Positions 47,841 to 58,847 of a stretch of DNA of 64,000 bases are shown here, piece by piece. Source of the stretch: Streptococcus mitis (GTDB lineage Bacteria > Bacillota > Bacilli > Lactobacillales > Streptococcaceae). Within the stretch, counting starts at the first letter, position 1. Each line of letters opens with the position of its first letter. The notes below the pieces were generated by a model. That model searched no databases. It worked only from the letters and a program-made list of their open reading frames with translations, and was not told where the DNA came from. Both the position numbers and the translations under genes were made by a program. Location of the stretch: NCBI RefSeq assembly GCF_000722695.1, contig NZ_JPFU01000015.1, positions 149,710-213,709 of the forward strand. The letters are read 5' to 3'.

Positions 47841-47884
47841 ACCGAATGACTAGCCTACCAACACCCGTTAAATCGTTAAGATAC

Positions 47885-47950
47885 ATCAAAAAATCCCTTA
47901 ACTACTGCAATAGTTAAGGGATTTGGTGTTCTAATGAACCTTACCCATTA
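47885..47950 (-). ncRNA. Antisense antitoxin RNA (RNA II) of the Fst-type locus
   Basis: Transcription would begin near 47949 from the promoter at 47956-47984, read through the complement of the direct repeat and stop at the hairpin 47891-47924, whose T run (TTTTTT) follows in this direction. A short RNA of about 60 nt is predicted. Ends are inferred from sequence only. Confidence 0.65.
47891..47924. terminator. Shared terminator of toxin and antitoxin RNAs
   Basis: Perfect 14-bp stem AAATCCCTTAACTA/TAGTTAAGGGATTT with a six-base loop. The T run is strong on the minus strand and weak on the plus strand. Confidence 0.85.
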
Positions 47951-47955
47951 AATTT

Positions 47956-47984
47956 ATTCTAACACACAAGCGCTAAGATTTCAA
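47956..47984 (-). promoter_or_regulatory. Promoter of the antitoxin RNA II
   Basis: Minus strand TTGAAA (47979-47984), 17-nt spacer, TAGAAT (47956-47961), a near-consensus promoter pointing at the toxin gene with no protein-coding frame behind it. Confidence 0.75.
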
Positions 47985-48031
47985 GAGTTTTATTTATTGT
48001 TTAAAGTTCTGAAAGGTCTATAATGAGAAGT

Positions 48032-48137
48032 TATACTCAATGAAAATCAAAGAGCAAACTAAGAAACTAGCCGCAGGCTGTACTTGAGTACGGCAAGGCG
48101 ACGTTGACGTGGTTTGAAGAGATTTTCGAAGAGTATT
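48032..48137. repeat. BOX element (A-C type)
   Basis: ATACTCAATGAAAATCAAAG to TTTTCGAAGAGTATT, with the GCCGCAGGCTGTACTTGAGT core shared with the copy at 7722. Confidence 0.92.
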
Positions 48138-48152
48138 AGACATCTAGTACCC

Positions 48153-48182
48153 AAAAACCGACTAGCTCTTATGAACTAGTCG
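48153..48182 (-). terminator. Terminator after adcA
   Basis: CGACTAG-TTCATAAGAG-CTAGTCG followed by GTTTTTGG on the minus strand. Confidence 0.85.
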
Positions 48183-48190
48183 ATTTCTCA

Positions 48191-49696
48191 TCAATGCGCC
48201 AACATTTCTTGGGCGATTTCTTGGCCAGATAGGTTATCTGGGTAATAGGTTGGCCAGTTATCCATTTCTTCAAAGAGGGCTTCTTGGCTTGTGCCTCCAA
48301 AGAAGATATGGAAATGTTCTGCCTTAACTGGGGCGATATTGTGGTCACTAAACTGAACATACTTGAATTGTCCAGCGTCAGCATCTGTGGCTTCAAAAAG
48401 GAAGCGCACGCCACGATTGCCTTTCTTATAAGTCAAGATTTTCTTGCCAACATACTTGTAGGTGAATTTCTTACTTTGGCCACCTTGAACAAATTCCATA
48501 GTGTTATCAGTGATATTAATCTTAGTGACATCTGTCTGATAGCCTTTTGTATAGTAGGCCTTGTACTCAGCCTGGGTCATCTTACCAGTCAACTTAGCCT
48601 TGTAGTTAAAGACCTGATCAAACGTTCCATCTTCAAGGAAAGGATAAACGGATTGCCAGTTACCTACATAGTCACTCAAGGTGCGGTCCTTGACAGCTGC
48701 ATCCTCAAAGTAACCATTTTGAACTGTCTTCGTATCCTCTGCTTTTTCAGGCTCGATTGCTGGGCCTTCTTGGTCTGTTGTTTGTTTCAAAGCCTTGAGG
48801 TTTTTCTCCATGATAGAGATATAATTTTCTCCCGCCTTGGTGTCCTCTTCTGTCAGACTTTCTAAAGGATTGAGGACATCAGTTTTGACACCTGCCTCTT
48901 TTGAAAGTGTATTAGCAAGGGCTTGTGAAGCATTTTCTTCAAAGTAGATATAGGCAATTTTATTTTTCTTGACATACTCTGTCAATTCTGCCAAGCGAGC
49001 TGCTGATGGCTCTGCATCTGGAGAAAGTCCTGAGATAGCGACTTGTTTGAGTCCATAGTCTAAAGCGAGATAGTTAAAGGCTGCGTGTTGCGTTACAAAG
49101 CTCTTTTGTTTGGCTTGAGACAAGCCTTCTGCATAAGCCTTATCCAAGGCTTGCAATTTTTCGATATAGGCAGCAGCATTCTTCTCAAAGGTCTCTTTTT
49201 TATCAGGATAATCTGCCGACAAGCTGTCACGGATGTGCTCTACTAGTTTAATGGCACGAACTGGTGATAACCAAACATGGGGATCGAACTCATGGTGATG
49301 GCCTTCTTCGCCATGGTCATGTTCCCCCTCTTCTTCCTCACCACCTGGCAAGAGCAACATATCACCTGTCGCCTTGATGGTTTTCACCTTTTTCTTATCC
49401 AAAGTATCTAGCAATTTAGGGATCCATGTTTCCATGTTTTCATTTTCATAAACGAAGGTATCTGCGTCTTGGATTTTGGCAACTGCCTTGGCAGAAGGTT
49501 CATATTCATGGGGTTCTGTACCAGCACCGATTAGGAGTTCTACATTAGCAGTATCTCCTGCAACTTGCTTGGTAAATTCATAGACAGGGTAAAAGGTTGT
49601 CACGATATTGATTTTGCCATCTGCCTGCTTTTGATTGGAACAAGCCACTAAAAACAAGGCACATAGACTGGCGAGCAATAATCTAATTTTTTTCAC
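48191..49696 (-). CDS. adcA: Zinc-binding lipoprotein AdcA
   Basis: The 501-aa substrate-binding lipoprotein of the AdcABC zinc importer has a lipobox LVACSN. A cluster A-I metal-binding domain carries a His/Glu-rich loop (EHDHGEEGHHHEFDPHVWLS) and further His in FVTQHAAFNYLA. A C-terminal ZinT-like domain (about residues 325-501; YVGNWQSVYPFLEDGTFDQV ... HFHIFFGG) adds zinc scavenging. Full length for the streptococcal family. It lies ten bases after adcB and is the last gene of the operon. Confidence 0.97.
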   Translation of the reverse strand: MKKIRLLLASLCALFLVACSNQKQADGKINIVTTFYPVYEFTKQVAGDTANVELLIGAGTEPHEYEPSAKAVAKIQDADTFVYENENMETWIPKLLDTLDKKKVKTIKATGDMLLLPGGEEEEGEHDHGEEGHHHEFDPHVWLSPVRAIKLVEHIRDSLSADYPDKKETFEKNAAAYIEKLQALDKAYAEGLSQAKQKSFVTQHAAFNYLALDYGLKQVAISGLSPDAEPSAARLAELTEYVKKNKIAYIYFEENASQALANTLSKEAGVKTDVLNPLESLTEEDTKAGENYISIMEKNLKALKQTTDQEGPAIEPEKAEDTKTVQNGYFEDAAVKDRTLSDYVGNWQSVYPFLEDGTFDQVFNYKAKLTGKMTQAEYKAYYTKGYQTDVTKINITDNTMEFVQGGQSKKFTYKYVGKKILTYKKGNRGVRFLFEATDADAGQFKYVQFSDHNIAPVKAEHFHIFFGGTSQEALFEEMDNWPTYYPDNLSGQEIAQEMLAH

Positions 49697-49705
49697 CTTA
49701 GTCTC

Positions 49706-50512
49706 CTATTTGATAAAACGTTTTACTAAACTGATCAGTAAAAAGACAGTTACAAAAATAATGGTAATACTTGCGCTTGCAGGTGTTTCTGCATAGTAGG
49801 AAATGTAAAGTCCTGCTACCATTCCCAAAAATCCAATAGCACTGGCTAGCAGCATAACCGATTTAAAGTTTTTCCCCAGACGCAGGGCAATACTAGCTGG
49901 CAAGACCATAATGGTCGACACCAAAAGAGCTCCTGCTGCAGGAATCATAAGGGCAATGGCCACCCCTGTCACCATGTTAAAAAGAATGGACATGGTACGA
50001 ACTGGCAAGCCATCCACAAAGGCCGTATCCTCATCAAAGGTCAAGATATACATTGGACGAAGGAAGAGGACGGTCAAAATCAAAACAACCGCCGCAATGA
50101 CAAAAAGGGAAATAACCTGCTCTTCGCTGATAGTCACGATTGAACCAAAAAGATACTGGTCCAAACTCATAGAACTCGAACTTTTACCCTTGCTCATGAC
50201 AATCAGAGAAACAGCCAGACCTGTTGACATGAGGATAGCTGTCCCGATTTCCATAAAGCTCTTGTAAACCGTACGGAGATACTCCAAAAAGATCGCCGCA
50301 ATCAAGACAATAGCAATAGTTGAAATAGTCGGAGAAATCCCTAGTACCAGACCAAAGGCTACACCTGAAAGCGAGACGTGGCTGAGGGTATCACTCATCA
50401 AACTCTGACGACGCAAGATAAGGAAGGTTCCCAATACCGGCGAGAAAAGACTCATGGCAATAACGGCCAGAAAGGCACGTTGCATAAAATCATAAGATAA
50501 CAAACTAAGCAT
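49706..50512 (-). CDS. adcB: Zinc ABC transporter permease AdcB
   Basis: The 268-aa permease has eight to nine transmembrane helices and ABC-3 family motifs ([19 protein letters not shown] near the N terminus, [16 protein letters not shown] near residues 210-225). Overlaps adcC by eight bases. Confidence 0.96.
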   Translation of the reverse strand: MLSLLSYDFMQRAFLAVIAMSLFSPVLGTFLILRRQSLMSDTLSHVSLSGVAFGLVLGISPTISTIAIVLIAAIFLEYLRTVYKSFMEIGTAILMSTGLAVSLIVMSKGKSSSSMSLDQYLFGSIVTISEEQVISLFVIAAVVLILTVLFLRPMYILTFDEDTAFVDGLPVRTMSILFNMVTGVAIALMIPAAGALLVSTIMVLPASIALRLGKNFKSVMLLASAIGFLGMVAGLYISYYAETPASASITIIFVTVFLLISLVKRFIK

Positions 50513-51209
50513 GGCCTACCTCCTGATCATTCTCATGAACGTTGAAACAACGCCATGGCGAGTCTTGGTTACGAACTAGATGAATATTGCGGTCTGCATA
50601 GTCCTTAACTTCTTCAGGGTCATGAGTAATCATCAAAACAGCCTTGCCATGATGATGGGCGCTGTGGTGCATGAGTTCGTAAAATTCGTTTTTACTTCCT
50701 GCATCCATCCCCGTTGTCGGCTCATCTAGGATAAACACATCTGGATCAGAAGCAAACATACGTGCAATCACCGCTCGCTGCTTTTGCCCCCCAGATAGAG
50801 AACCCAAGCGTTTGTCTCGGTGTTCCCACATGCCAACTGAGTCCAGACTAACCTTGATATGCTCCTCATCATGAGCATTCAAGCGACGGAACCAACCTTT
50901 TCGTGGATAGCGTCCCGACTTGACAAATTCATAAACCGTACTTGGAAAACCTGCATTAAAACTGGCAATCTGTTGAGGAAGATAGGCTATTCTCAATTTC
51001 TTACCCTGCGTATTTGTCTTTGAAATGGTCACCTTGCCAATGCGTGGCTGAAGGATTCCAAGACTTGCCTTGATTAGTGTCGTCTTAGCTGCCCCATTTT
51101 CCCCTGTCAAGGTCACAAATTCCCCACTATCAACACTATAATTGATATGTTCAAGAACGGGCTCCTTATCATAATAGAAGGATAAATCCTCTACCGTAAT
51201 ATATCTCAT
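50505..51209 (-). CDS. adcC: Zinc ABC transporter ATPase AdcC
   Basis: The 234-aa ATPase has Walker [10 protein letters not shown] (Ala where Gly is usual before Lys), signature LSGGQKQR, Walker [14 protein letters not shown] and H-loop ITHD. Its start shares a base with the adcR stop codon at 51209. The His-rich HHSAHHHGK near residue 185 may bind zinc. Confidence 0.96.
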   Translation of the reverse strand: MRYITVEDLSFYYDKEPVLEHINYSVDSGEFVTLTGENGAAKTTLIKASLGILQPRIGKVTISKTNTQGKKLRIAYLPQQIASFNAGFPSTVYEFVKSGRYPRKGWFRRLNAHDEEHIKVSLDSVGMWEHRDKRLGSLSGGQKQRAVIARMFASDPDVFILDEPTTGMDAGSKNEFYELMHHSAHHHGKAVLMITHDPEEVKDYADRNIHLVRNQDSPWRCFNVHENDQEVGHA

Positions 51210-51649
51210 TATTTGATTTCTCCTACTAAAGCAGTCAAAAACCGCTGGATCACTTTTTGTTCATTTGGAGTAAACTGAGTCGCCACTTCTTCATAGGTTA
51301 AAAGTGTATGCTCATGGTGATGATGGTGCTCCTCAGCAATTGGACGAGCCAAATCAGTCAACTGATAAAAAATCACACGCGCATCCTTAGGATCTTTAGA
51401 CGTTTCCAACATTCCTTCCTTGACCAAAGATTTAATGGCCTTGGTAACTGCCGCCTGACTGACATTGAGACGACGGGCCAATTCTGAATTTGTTAAAGAT
51501 TCCTCTGACAAGAGCATGAGAATATGCTCCTGGGTATTGGTCAGAGCCACCTCGCTAGTGCAATGACCTATTAAAATTTCGTGCTGGTTTTCTGCCTGCA
51601 AAATTACTTCATTCAAAAAGGCATCTATATCTTTTGCTAACTGTCTCAT
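51209..51649 (-). CDS. adcR: MarR-family zinc-responsive repressor AdcR
   Basis: The 146-aa winged-helix regulator has [20 protein letters not shown] (recognition helix) and [12 protein letters not shown] wing. The HHHHEH motif and Glu/His residues near the N terminus ([13 protein letters not shown]) are the zinc sensor of streptococcal AdcR. An AdcR box lies upstream at 51714-51725, so the adcRCBA operon is autorepressed by zinc. Confidence 0.97.
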   Translation of the reverse strand: MRQLAKDIDAFLNEVILQAENQHEILIGHCTSEVALTNTQEHILMLLSEESLTNSELARRLNVSQAAVTKAIKSLVKEGMLETSKDPKDARVIFYQLTDLARPIAEEHHHHHEHTLLTYEEVATQFTPNEQKVIQRFLTALVGEIK

Positions 51650-51713
51650 ATCTGACTCCTTTCCTTATATGCTTCTCTATTTTCAAGAGAGAATACTATT
51701 CTGTGGCATTTTA

Positions 51714-51725
51714 TTTACCAGTTAA
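51714..51725 (-). promoter_or_regulatory. AdcR operator
   Basis: Minus strand TTAACTGGTAAA, one base from the palindromic AdcR box TTAACYRGTTAA, about 65 bases upstream of adcR. Confidence 0.8.
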
Positions 51726-51801
51726 TTATATCACAAGCAAAAAAAGAGTCAAGAAAAAACGTGAAAACTAGTTTCATTCTCGAACTCTTCCATATTATTG
51801 T

Positions 51802-53305
<1,504 letters not shown>

Positions 53306-53314
53306 TTATTTCCT

Positions 53315-54559
53315 TTATTTTTTAAACCATAAATCATTCAAAAATCCAGAAAAGATTAAGAATGACAGCATGACGACATGGAAAGTCACAACCATGCCAA
53401 GCAACTGAATCCAGCGATTCTCAGGTAGAGCAGCCTTCCCTGCTTTTTTCCGTTCCTTATTGAGCGTTTTTTTCTTGCGAATCCAAGCGTCATTAATGAC
53501 CAATCCTAATCCATGAAAGAGTCCATAGGCGATATAGTACCAGGTCACTCCATGCCAAAATCCCATAATCAGCATATTTACAATGTAGGCCACACTTGAG
53601 GTTACATTGCGATTCTTAAAGACCTTCTTTCTGGTCAATACCATCACCATTCTCATAAAGACAAAGTCACGGAACCAGAAAGAGAGACTCATGTGCCAAC
53701 GATTCCAAAATTCCTTTAAATCTCTTGATAAGAAAGGTTTGTTAAAGTTGATAGGGCTACGGATCCCCATCAAATTTGAAATGGCTAAGGCAAACATAGA
53801 GTAACCTGCAAAGTCAAAGAAAAGCTCCAGACCAAAGGTATACATAACTGCCAAGGCATAGAGGTTAAAGAAGCCACCTGACTGCAGGGCTAGATTCTTC
53901 AGAGGAGGTAGTAAGGTCTCTCCTAAAACATGAGCTAGGATAAACTTATACAAAAAGCCCCACATGATATAGCGAACAGATTCATCCAGCATATCCATCA
54001 ACTCATCCCTCTCAGGAATGGTCTGATAATTTTCATTAAAACGCTTAAAGCGATCGATTGGACCACTTGAAAAAGTCGGCATGAAGAGAAGGAAACGTAG
54101 GAATTCCCAGAGGGTAAAATCCTTAATCACTCCATCTCTCAGCTCGATAATAATCCCAACCGAACGAAAGGTCAGGTAAGAAATTCCCAAAAATCCAAGC
54201 AAAGACTGCGTTCCATTGATAGCAGGCTGCACCTTGACAAAGATAATTGGAAAGAGAGACAGAAAACTAACTAGGTAGAAAACCCACTTGCCATCCTTAC
54301 TTTTTCGATAATGCTTGTAGAAGAGTACGAGCAATATTTCCCAACAAAGATAAATACCTAAAGCAGCTAATTGATTGGTCTTCCCACCCACCAACATGGT
54401 GACGATAAAGAAAAGACTAACCAGCACTTCATACCAGGCAAAGCGTTTCTTAAAAAATAGACCGATAAAGATGGGTAAGGTTGCAGCAATCACATAGACA
54501 AAATACTGAGGATTGCCATATGGCTCTAAATGAGGAAGCTGTTGAAAGAACTCCATCAT
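53315..54559 (-). CDS. dltB: MBOAT O-acyltransferase DltB
   Basis: The 414-aa polytopic enzyme has the MBOAT His in [15 protein letters not shown] and a conserved [16 protein letters not shown]. It moves D-Ala from DltC across the membrane. Start 54559 (or 54556) overlaps the dltA stop. Confidence 0.97.
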   Translation of the reverse strand: MMEFFQQLPHLEPYGNPQYFVYVIAATLPIFIGLFFKKRFAWYEVLVSLFFIVTMLVGGKTNQLAALGIYLCWEILLVLFYKHYRKSKDGKWVFYLVSFLSLFPIIFVKVQPAINGTQSLLGFLGISYLTFRSVGIIIELRDGVIKDFTLWEFLRFLLFMPTFSSGPIDRFKRFNENYQTIPERDELMDMLDESVRYIMWGFLYKFILAHVLGETLLPPLKNLALQSGGFFNLYALAVMYTFGLELFFDFAGYSMFALAISNLMGIRSPINFNKPFLSRDLKEFWNRWHMSLSFWFRDFVFMRMVMVLTRKKVFKNRNVTSSVAYIVNMLIMGFWHGVTWYYIAYGLFHGLGLVINDAWIRKKKTLNKERKKAGKAALPENRWIQLLGMVVTFHVVMLSFLIFSGFLNDLWFKK

Positions 54560-56106
54560 CTCTTGTTCACCTCGTTAATCAATCCTTTAATGTCAATTTT
54601 CCCATTTGGAGTCAGTGGCAAACTGTCTCGATAAAGCAATTTGGACGGCATCATATAAGACATCATAATATCTGTCAAGTCTTCCTTAATGGCCTTGGTA
54701 ATATCGATATCACGTTCAAACTGCTCACGGACACCGTCTTTTAAGATGACATAGGCCAGTAGATTTTGTACCTTGTGGTCCTTGTTATAGCGCGGAACAG
54801 CAACAGCCGACTCAATAAAACGAGACTTGTTGAGGTTTTGAGAGACATCTTCTAACTCAATGCGGTAACCGTTGAACTTAATCTGGAAGTCCATACGTCC
54901 GCCGTAGAGAAGCAAACCTTCATCTGTCATAGATCCCACATCGCCTGTGTGATAGGCTGGCAGTCCTTCAAATTCAAAGAAGGCTTCCGCTGTTTTTTCA
55001 GGATTGTTCATATAACCTTTTGAAACAGCTGGCCCAGAAACAATGATTTCTCCCTGTTGACCATTTGGCAGTTTATTGCCTTCTTCATCAATGATAAAGG
55101 TTGGAGAATCAGCCTTGGTATAGCCGATTGGTAGGCGTTTGAGAGTCGCTAACATCTCGTCTGTCACAGCAACTGCTGATAGGGCCACTGTCGCTTCTGT
55201 TGGACCGTAAGCATTGATAATTCGGGTATTTGGGAAACGCTCGCGCAATTTTTGAGCTGTTTTGACCGTCAATTCTTCGCCATCAAAGTAGAAATGCGTG
55301 ATTCCAGGCATTTTCTCACTATTAAAGTCTTCAGACAACATGGCCATATCCGCAAAGGATGGTGTTGAAGTCCAGATAGCGATTGGCAATGAAAAGATGG
55401 TCGCAAAAAGTTGTTTAAAGTCCTGTGTAATGGCAGATGGAAGAGCGAAAAGTGTACCACCAAGTGCCAAGGTCGGTGCCCAGTACATGACAGACAGATC
55501 AAAAGAATAAGGCGGTTGAGCCAGCATTTGCGGACGACTTGGTGTCGCAAATTCCTTATCCGTAATCATCCAGTTGGTAAAGCTGAGGAGATTATCATGG
55601 GAGATCTGCACTCCCTTAGGCTTACCAGTCGTACCAGAAGTAAAGATAATGTAGTAGTTATCATCTCCCTTGACTGAATGCGTGATTTCATAGCTGGTCC
55701 CTTTATCAAAGGTTCCTTGAACCTGAGCTAGATTCATTATCGGTGTAGAAACCTGCTCCAATGGAAAGTCTGAAATGGCAATAATCAAGCTTGGATCCGC
55801 TACTTCTAAAATAGCTGAAACTCGTTCCAAGGCCGAATGGCTATCAATTGGAATGTAAGCATGACCTGACTTAGTCAAAGCTACAAAAGTTGCCAACATT
55901 TCATATTCTTGGCCACCAAAAACGACTACAGGAGACTTCTCTGGCAAGTCTAGTTGGTCAATAGCTGCAGCCAAACTATCCGAATCAGCCTTTAAATCGC
56001 CATAAGTGTGTTCCTGCCCTAAAACATTATAGACAGGATAGCTAGGCTGGGTCTGAGCAAAATGCTCAATGGTTTCAATCATATCTGCTATTGGTTTATT
56101 TGACAC
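54556..56106 (-). CDS. dltA: D-alanine:carrier ligase DltA
   Basis: The 516-aa adenylating enzyme has P-loop-like [38 protein letters not shown] and the late catalytic Lys in [12 protein letters not shown]. It activates D-Ala with ATP and loads DltC. Twenty bases after dltX. D-alanylation protects against cationic peptides. Confidence 0.97.
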   Translation of the reverse strand: MSNKPIADMIETIEHFAQTQPSYPVYNVLGQEHTYGDLKADSDSLAAAIDQLDLPEKSPVVVFGGQEYEMLATFVALTKSGHAYIPIDSHSALERVSAILEVADPSLIIAISDFPLEQVSTPIMNLAQVQGTFDKGTSYEITHSVKGDDNYYIIFTSGTTGKPKGVQISHDNLLSFTNWMITDKEFATPSRPQMLAQPPYSFDLSVMYWAPTLALGGTLFALPSAITQDFKQLFATIFSLPIAIWTSTPSFADMAMLSEDFNSEKMPGITHFYFDGEELTVKTAQKLRERFPNTRIINAYGPTEATVALSAVAVTDEMLATLKRLPIGYTKADSPTFIIDEEGNKLPNGQQGEIIVSGPAVSKGYMNNPEKTAEAFFEFEGLPAYHTGDVGSMTDEGLLLYGGRMDFQIKFNGYRIELEDVSQNLNKSRFIESAVAVPRYNKDHKVQNLLAYVILKDGVREQFERDIDITKAIKEDLTDIMMSYMMPSKLLYRDSLPLTPNGKIDIKGLINEVNKR

Positions 56107-56126
56107 AATAGGGATTCTCCTTCAAG

Positions 56127-56258
56127 TTAAAATTCATTATAGATAAAGCTTCCTTGACCCTGTCCAAGATAGCTAAAGAAGTAAAGCAGCCCTAGAAAGA
56201 TAAGAAAATACAAGGCTGTCCGACCAAGAAAGAGGTACAATTCTTTTCTCTGTTTCAT
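56127..56258 (-). CDS. dltX: DltX micro-membrane protein
   Basis: The 43-aa peptide is a single-pass membrane protein (LYLFLGRTALYFLIFLGLLY) with the conserved C-terminal FIYNEF motif that is a D-Ala acceptor intermediate in DltX. It is the first gene of dltXABCD; too short for many gene callers. Confidence 0.93.
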   Translation of the reverse strand: MKQRKELYLFLGRTALYFLIFLGLLYFFSYLGQGQGSFIYNEF

Positions 56259-56329
56259 CAAGAAAAACCATTCATTTCTGTAATTTTTCGCTAAAATAAG
56301 AGTGATTCTTACTAGCTTATTTTTCTACC

Positions 56330-56359
56330 ATTGTACCATTTTATAGGGTAATTTTTCAA
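56330..56359 (-). promoter_or_regulatory. dltX promoter
   Basis: Minus strand TTGAAA (56354-56359), 18-nt spacer, TACAAT (56330-56335), about 70 bases upstream of dltX. Confidence 0.7.
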
Positions 56360-56384
56360 TTGTTTGCCGTACATTTTCACTGCA

Positions 56385-56401
56385 TTTAAGCTAATTTTAA
56401 A
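56385..56401 (+). promoter_or_regulatory. Candidate CiaR site upstream of dlt
   Basis: TTTAAG-ctaat-TTTAAA is one base from the CiaR direct repeat TTTAAG-5-TTTAAG. It lies 26 bases upstream of the -35, in opposite orientation to dlt. Confidence 0.35.
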
Positions 56402-56436
56402 GATTATGCAGTTTTTCTATGTATATTTTAAGTAGA

Positions 56437-56577
56437 GAAGTCTAGGTAAAAACTCTATTTCAGTAGAAAATGAAGTAATTATCCCCATAATAAAACGCAT
56501 AATATCAAGTTTTTTCAACACCTGATACCATGCGCTTTTCTGATTTTTAAAGACTTTTTAACCAGTCTCTCATTTAA
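56437..56577. repeat. RUP/SPRITE-like repeat
   Basis: GTCTAGGTAAAAACTCTATT, ATAAAACGCATAATATCAAG pairing with CTGATACCATGCGCTTTTCT, then GACTTTTTAACCAGTCTC. It lies between the dlt and str operons and probably terminates the latter. Confidence 0.7.
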
Positions 56578-57748
56578 AATAATCTCGTCTGATATAAATT
56601 AAAATAGCTTCTATCATCAGACAAATGGCCGACAGCCAAAAACTGATGCTAATACCAAAACTCTCAGTAATATAGCTCATTAGCAAAACAAATACTGAAA
56701 ATGATAGTGTTGAAATCACTTCCAGAACGGAATAGACATTAACCAAGTTATTTTCCTCTACTGTTTCCTGAAGAAATACACTTTCAGGAACTTCTTTTAG
56801 TTGCGATAACATACCAACTAAAGCTGAAAATAATAAAAACATCTGTGCGTTTGGAAAATATAGAATAGTCAGTGTCACTATTACCATACCTACAAGAGAA
56901 AAAAGAATACTTTCCCATTTAGCAGCAAGAAACTTTTCAGATAGCCTAAAAGCAATTAAGCCACTAATTATAATCCCGATAGAGTATGCTGTATTAGAAT
57001 ATCCCCAGTAACTTTCCGTTTCATTTAATAGCTCAGTTACAAAGACAAGTATGATAGAAGAAACCCAAATCGTATTTGAGAAAATTTCCAATAAATTTGC
57101 TGACACAAAAAGTCTTAATCTAGGATCTCTAGCAACTAACTTCCAACCTTTGAGTAAAATTTCAAGATTAGTTTCTGAATCTAACACCTCCACTTCAGCC
57201 TTAGGAAGCAATAACATCAGAAAGCTAGAAATGATATACAAGATTAAAATGATAAACGTGGTAGGTAAGAGACCAATTGTTGCAAACAAGAGTCCACCTA
57301 ATCCTCAACCCACCAATTGAACAGCTTCACCACTCATTGATAAGGCTGAGTTAGCCTTGCCCAAATCGGTCGCATAGCGTGGCACAATAGCATAGGAAAC
57401 GGGTGCTGCAAAACCATCTAATATGGAAATTACAACAACAAATAGATAGATCACCAAAGGCGCTACTGATTGCATTACGGTAAACATTCCTACCAGTATC
57501 GTTAATAATATAGTCTTTCCAAATTGAGATAAAGATAAAACCCTATTTAGCGCTAACCTTTTAGTAACTAAAGGAACTAAAAGACTTGCAACAAAAGAGG
57601 ATATTCCTATTAAAATAGGAACTAGTGATGTGGCAATTACTGATTTTGAAATAATGTATATGTTAGCAATGATGGTTACTCTAAAGAAAATATCTGCTAA
57701 ATTTGCAAACAATTGAGAGACTAACAACTTGACAAATGAATTAGACAT
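56570..57748 (-). pseudogene. MFS transporter gene with one nonsense codon
   Basis: Two frames on one register, 57748-57305 (VQLVG, TGA) and on from 57304 (GLGGLLFATIGLLPTTFII), read as one 392-aa twelve-helix MFS protein if the TGA at 57305-57307 is bypassed. A Gly or Ser codon (GGA or TCA) probably mutated. The start is seven bases after strC, so it was the next gene of the streptide operon. The interrupted product would have about six helices and is unlikely to work. Confidence 0.88.
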
Positions 57749-57755
57749 GTACTTT

Positions 57756-58847
57756 TTAAAATCTTTCCCCTCTGTTTAAAAATAAATAAAATCCTAAGCA
57801 AAAAAGAGCCTGAATTCCAAATATTAAATAATTACTTTTTATACTAAAGTTATCTGCAAAAGCACCGGCCAGAAAATCTGCTACCATAAAACTTATTGAA
57901 ATAAATAAATTATATGCCGACCACAATACTGCTCTATTTTTCTCTATCGACATATTAAATTTAGAATAAAAATGGTTATTATAACTGGAATTGAGAATAC
58001 GCATTAATAGAAAAGTTATAATTTGGATGAATAAATTGGTTTGAAAAAACATAAAAATAGCTAGTATTGGTATCATTAAACTTATTTCAAACTTAATTTT
58101 TAGATAACTCCCCAAAGCCATAGATATATTAAACATAAATAGTACGATACCCAACATATCTAATGAGAGTCCCTGTTCATTTAAAAATATACCTGCATAA
58201 GAGTTGCTAATCATAATTAGAGTTGAGAATGCTACTCCTAACAATATTAAGTTCCACGGAATATCTTTAACATTATCGATGCTGAATATTTTTTGATTAT
58301 TATTCAGTGTATTTCTGATTTCAGGTAATCCTATTAAATTTAATTGACTTAAAACCACAAATACAATGGAAATAATAATCGGATAACTATAATTCCTATT
58401 CAATAAATATGGAGATATAATTGTAATAATAGCAATAAAAACATATTTTACTGTATTGAGATATTTCAAAAATGATTTATATACTACCTCGTCATCAATT
58501 ATTTCAAAATTATAAGCATTAAGAACTCCTGAAGATAATGATTCCGACAATCCAAAAGATATTGTTGAAATATATATTATATTTGATTTTCCAAACAGTA
58601 AACAAGATAGCGCTAAAATTAATAGGAAATTTGATATAACCAAAATTTTCTTGTAACCAAACTTACTTGAAATAACGCTTAATGGAATATCAAAAACTGC
58701 GCCACATAACTCAGTAATAACTGATAAACTAGCTATTTCTGTGAAAGAGAAACCTAGATACTTTAAAAGTAACATTGTTACAAAGTAATACGGTAATCCA
58801 GACAGAAATATATTCATCACATATAAATTAAAAATCCGTTTACTCAT
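57756..58847 (-). CDS. strC: Predicted streptide exporter StrC-like (MFS)
   Basis: The 363-aa protein has about ten to twelve hydrophobic helices and an MFS pattern (GAVFDIPLSVISSKFGYKKI between helices 2 and 3). ATGA overlap with strB sets the start at 58847; a TTG three codons upstream is not needed. Its position directly after strB matches strC of the S. thermophilus streptide locus, a transporter gene. Exporter role inferred from context. Confidence 0.75.
   Translation of the reverse strand: MSKRIFNLYVMNIFLSGLPYYFVTMLLLKYLGFSFTEIASLSVITELCGAVFDIPLSVISSKFGYKKILVISNFLLILALSCLLFGKSNIIYISTISFGLSESLSSGVLNAYNFEIIDDEVVYKSFLKYLNTVKYVFIAIITIISPYLLNRNYSYPIIISIVFVVLSQLNLIGLPEIRNTLNNNQKIFSIDNVKDIPWNLILLGVAFSTLIMISNSYAGIFLNEQGLSLDMLGIVLFMFNISMALGSYLKIKFEISLMIPILAIFMFFQTNLFIQIITFLLMRILNSSYNNHFYSKFNMSIEKNRAVLWSAYNLFISISFMVADFLAGAFADNFSIKSNYLIFGIQALFCLGFYLFLNRGERF

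Larger units (their letters stand above)
47739..47946. repeat. Direct repeats flanking the toxin gene
   Basis: CTAATGAACCTTGCCC at 47739-47754 overlaps the toxin start codon. CTAATGAACCTTACCC at 47931-47946 is close to the 5' end of the antisense RNA. One base differs. In par systems such repeats are where RNA II pairs with RNA I to block toxin translation. Confidence 0.8.
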
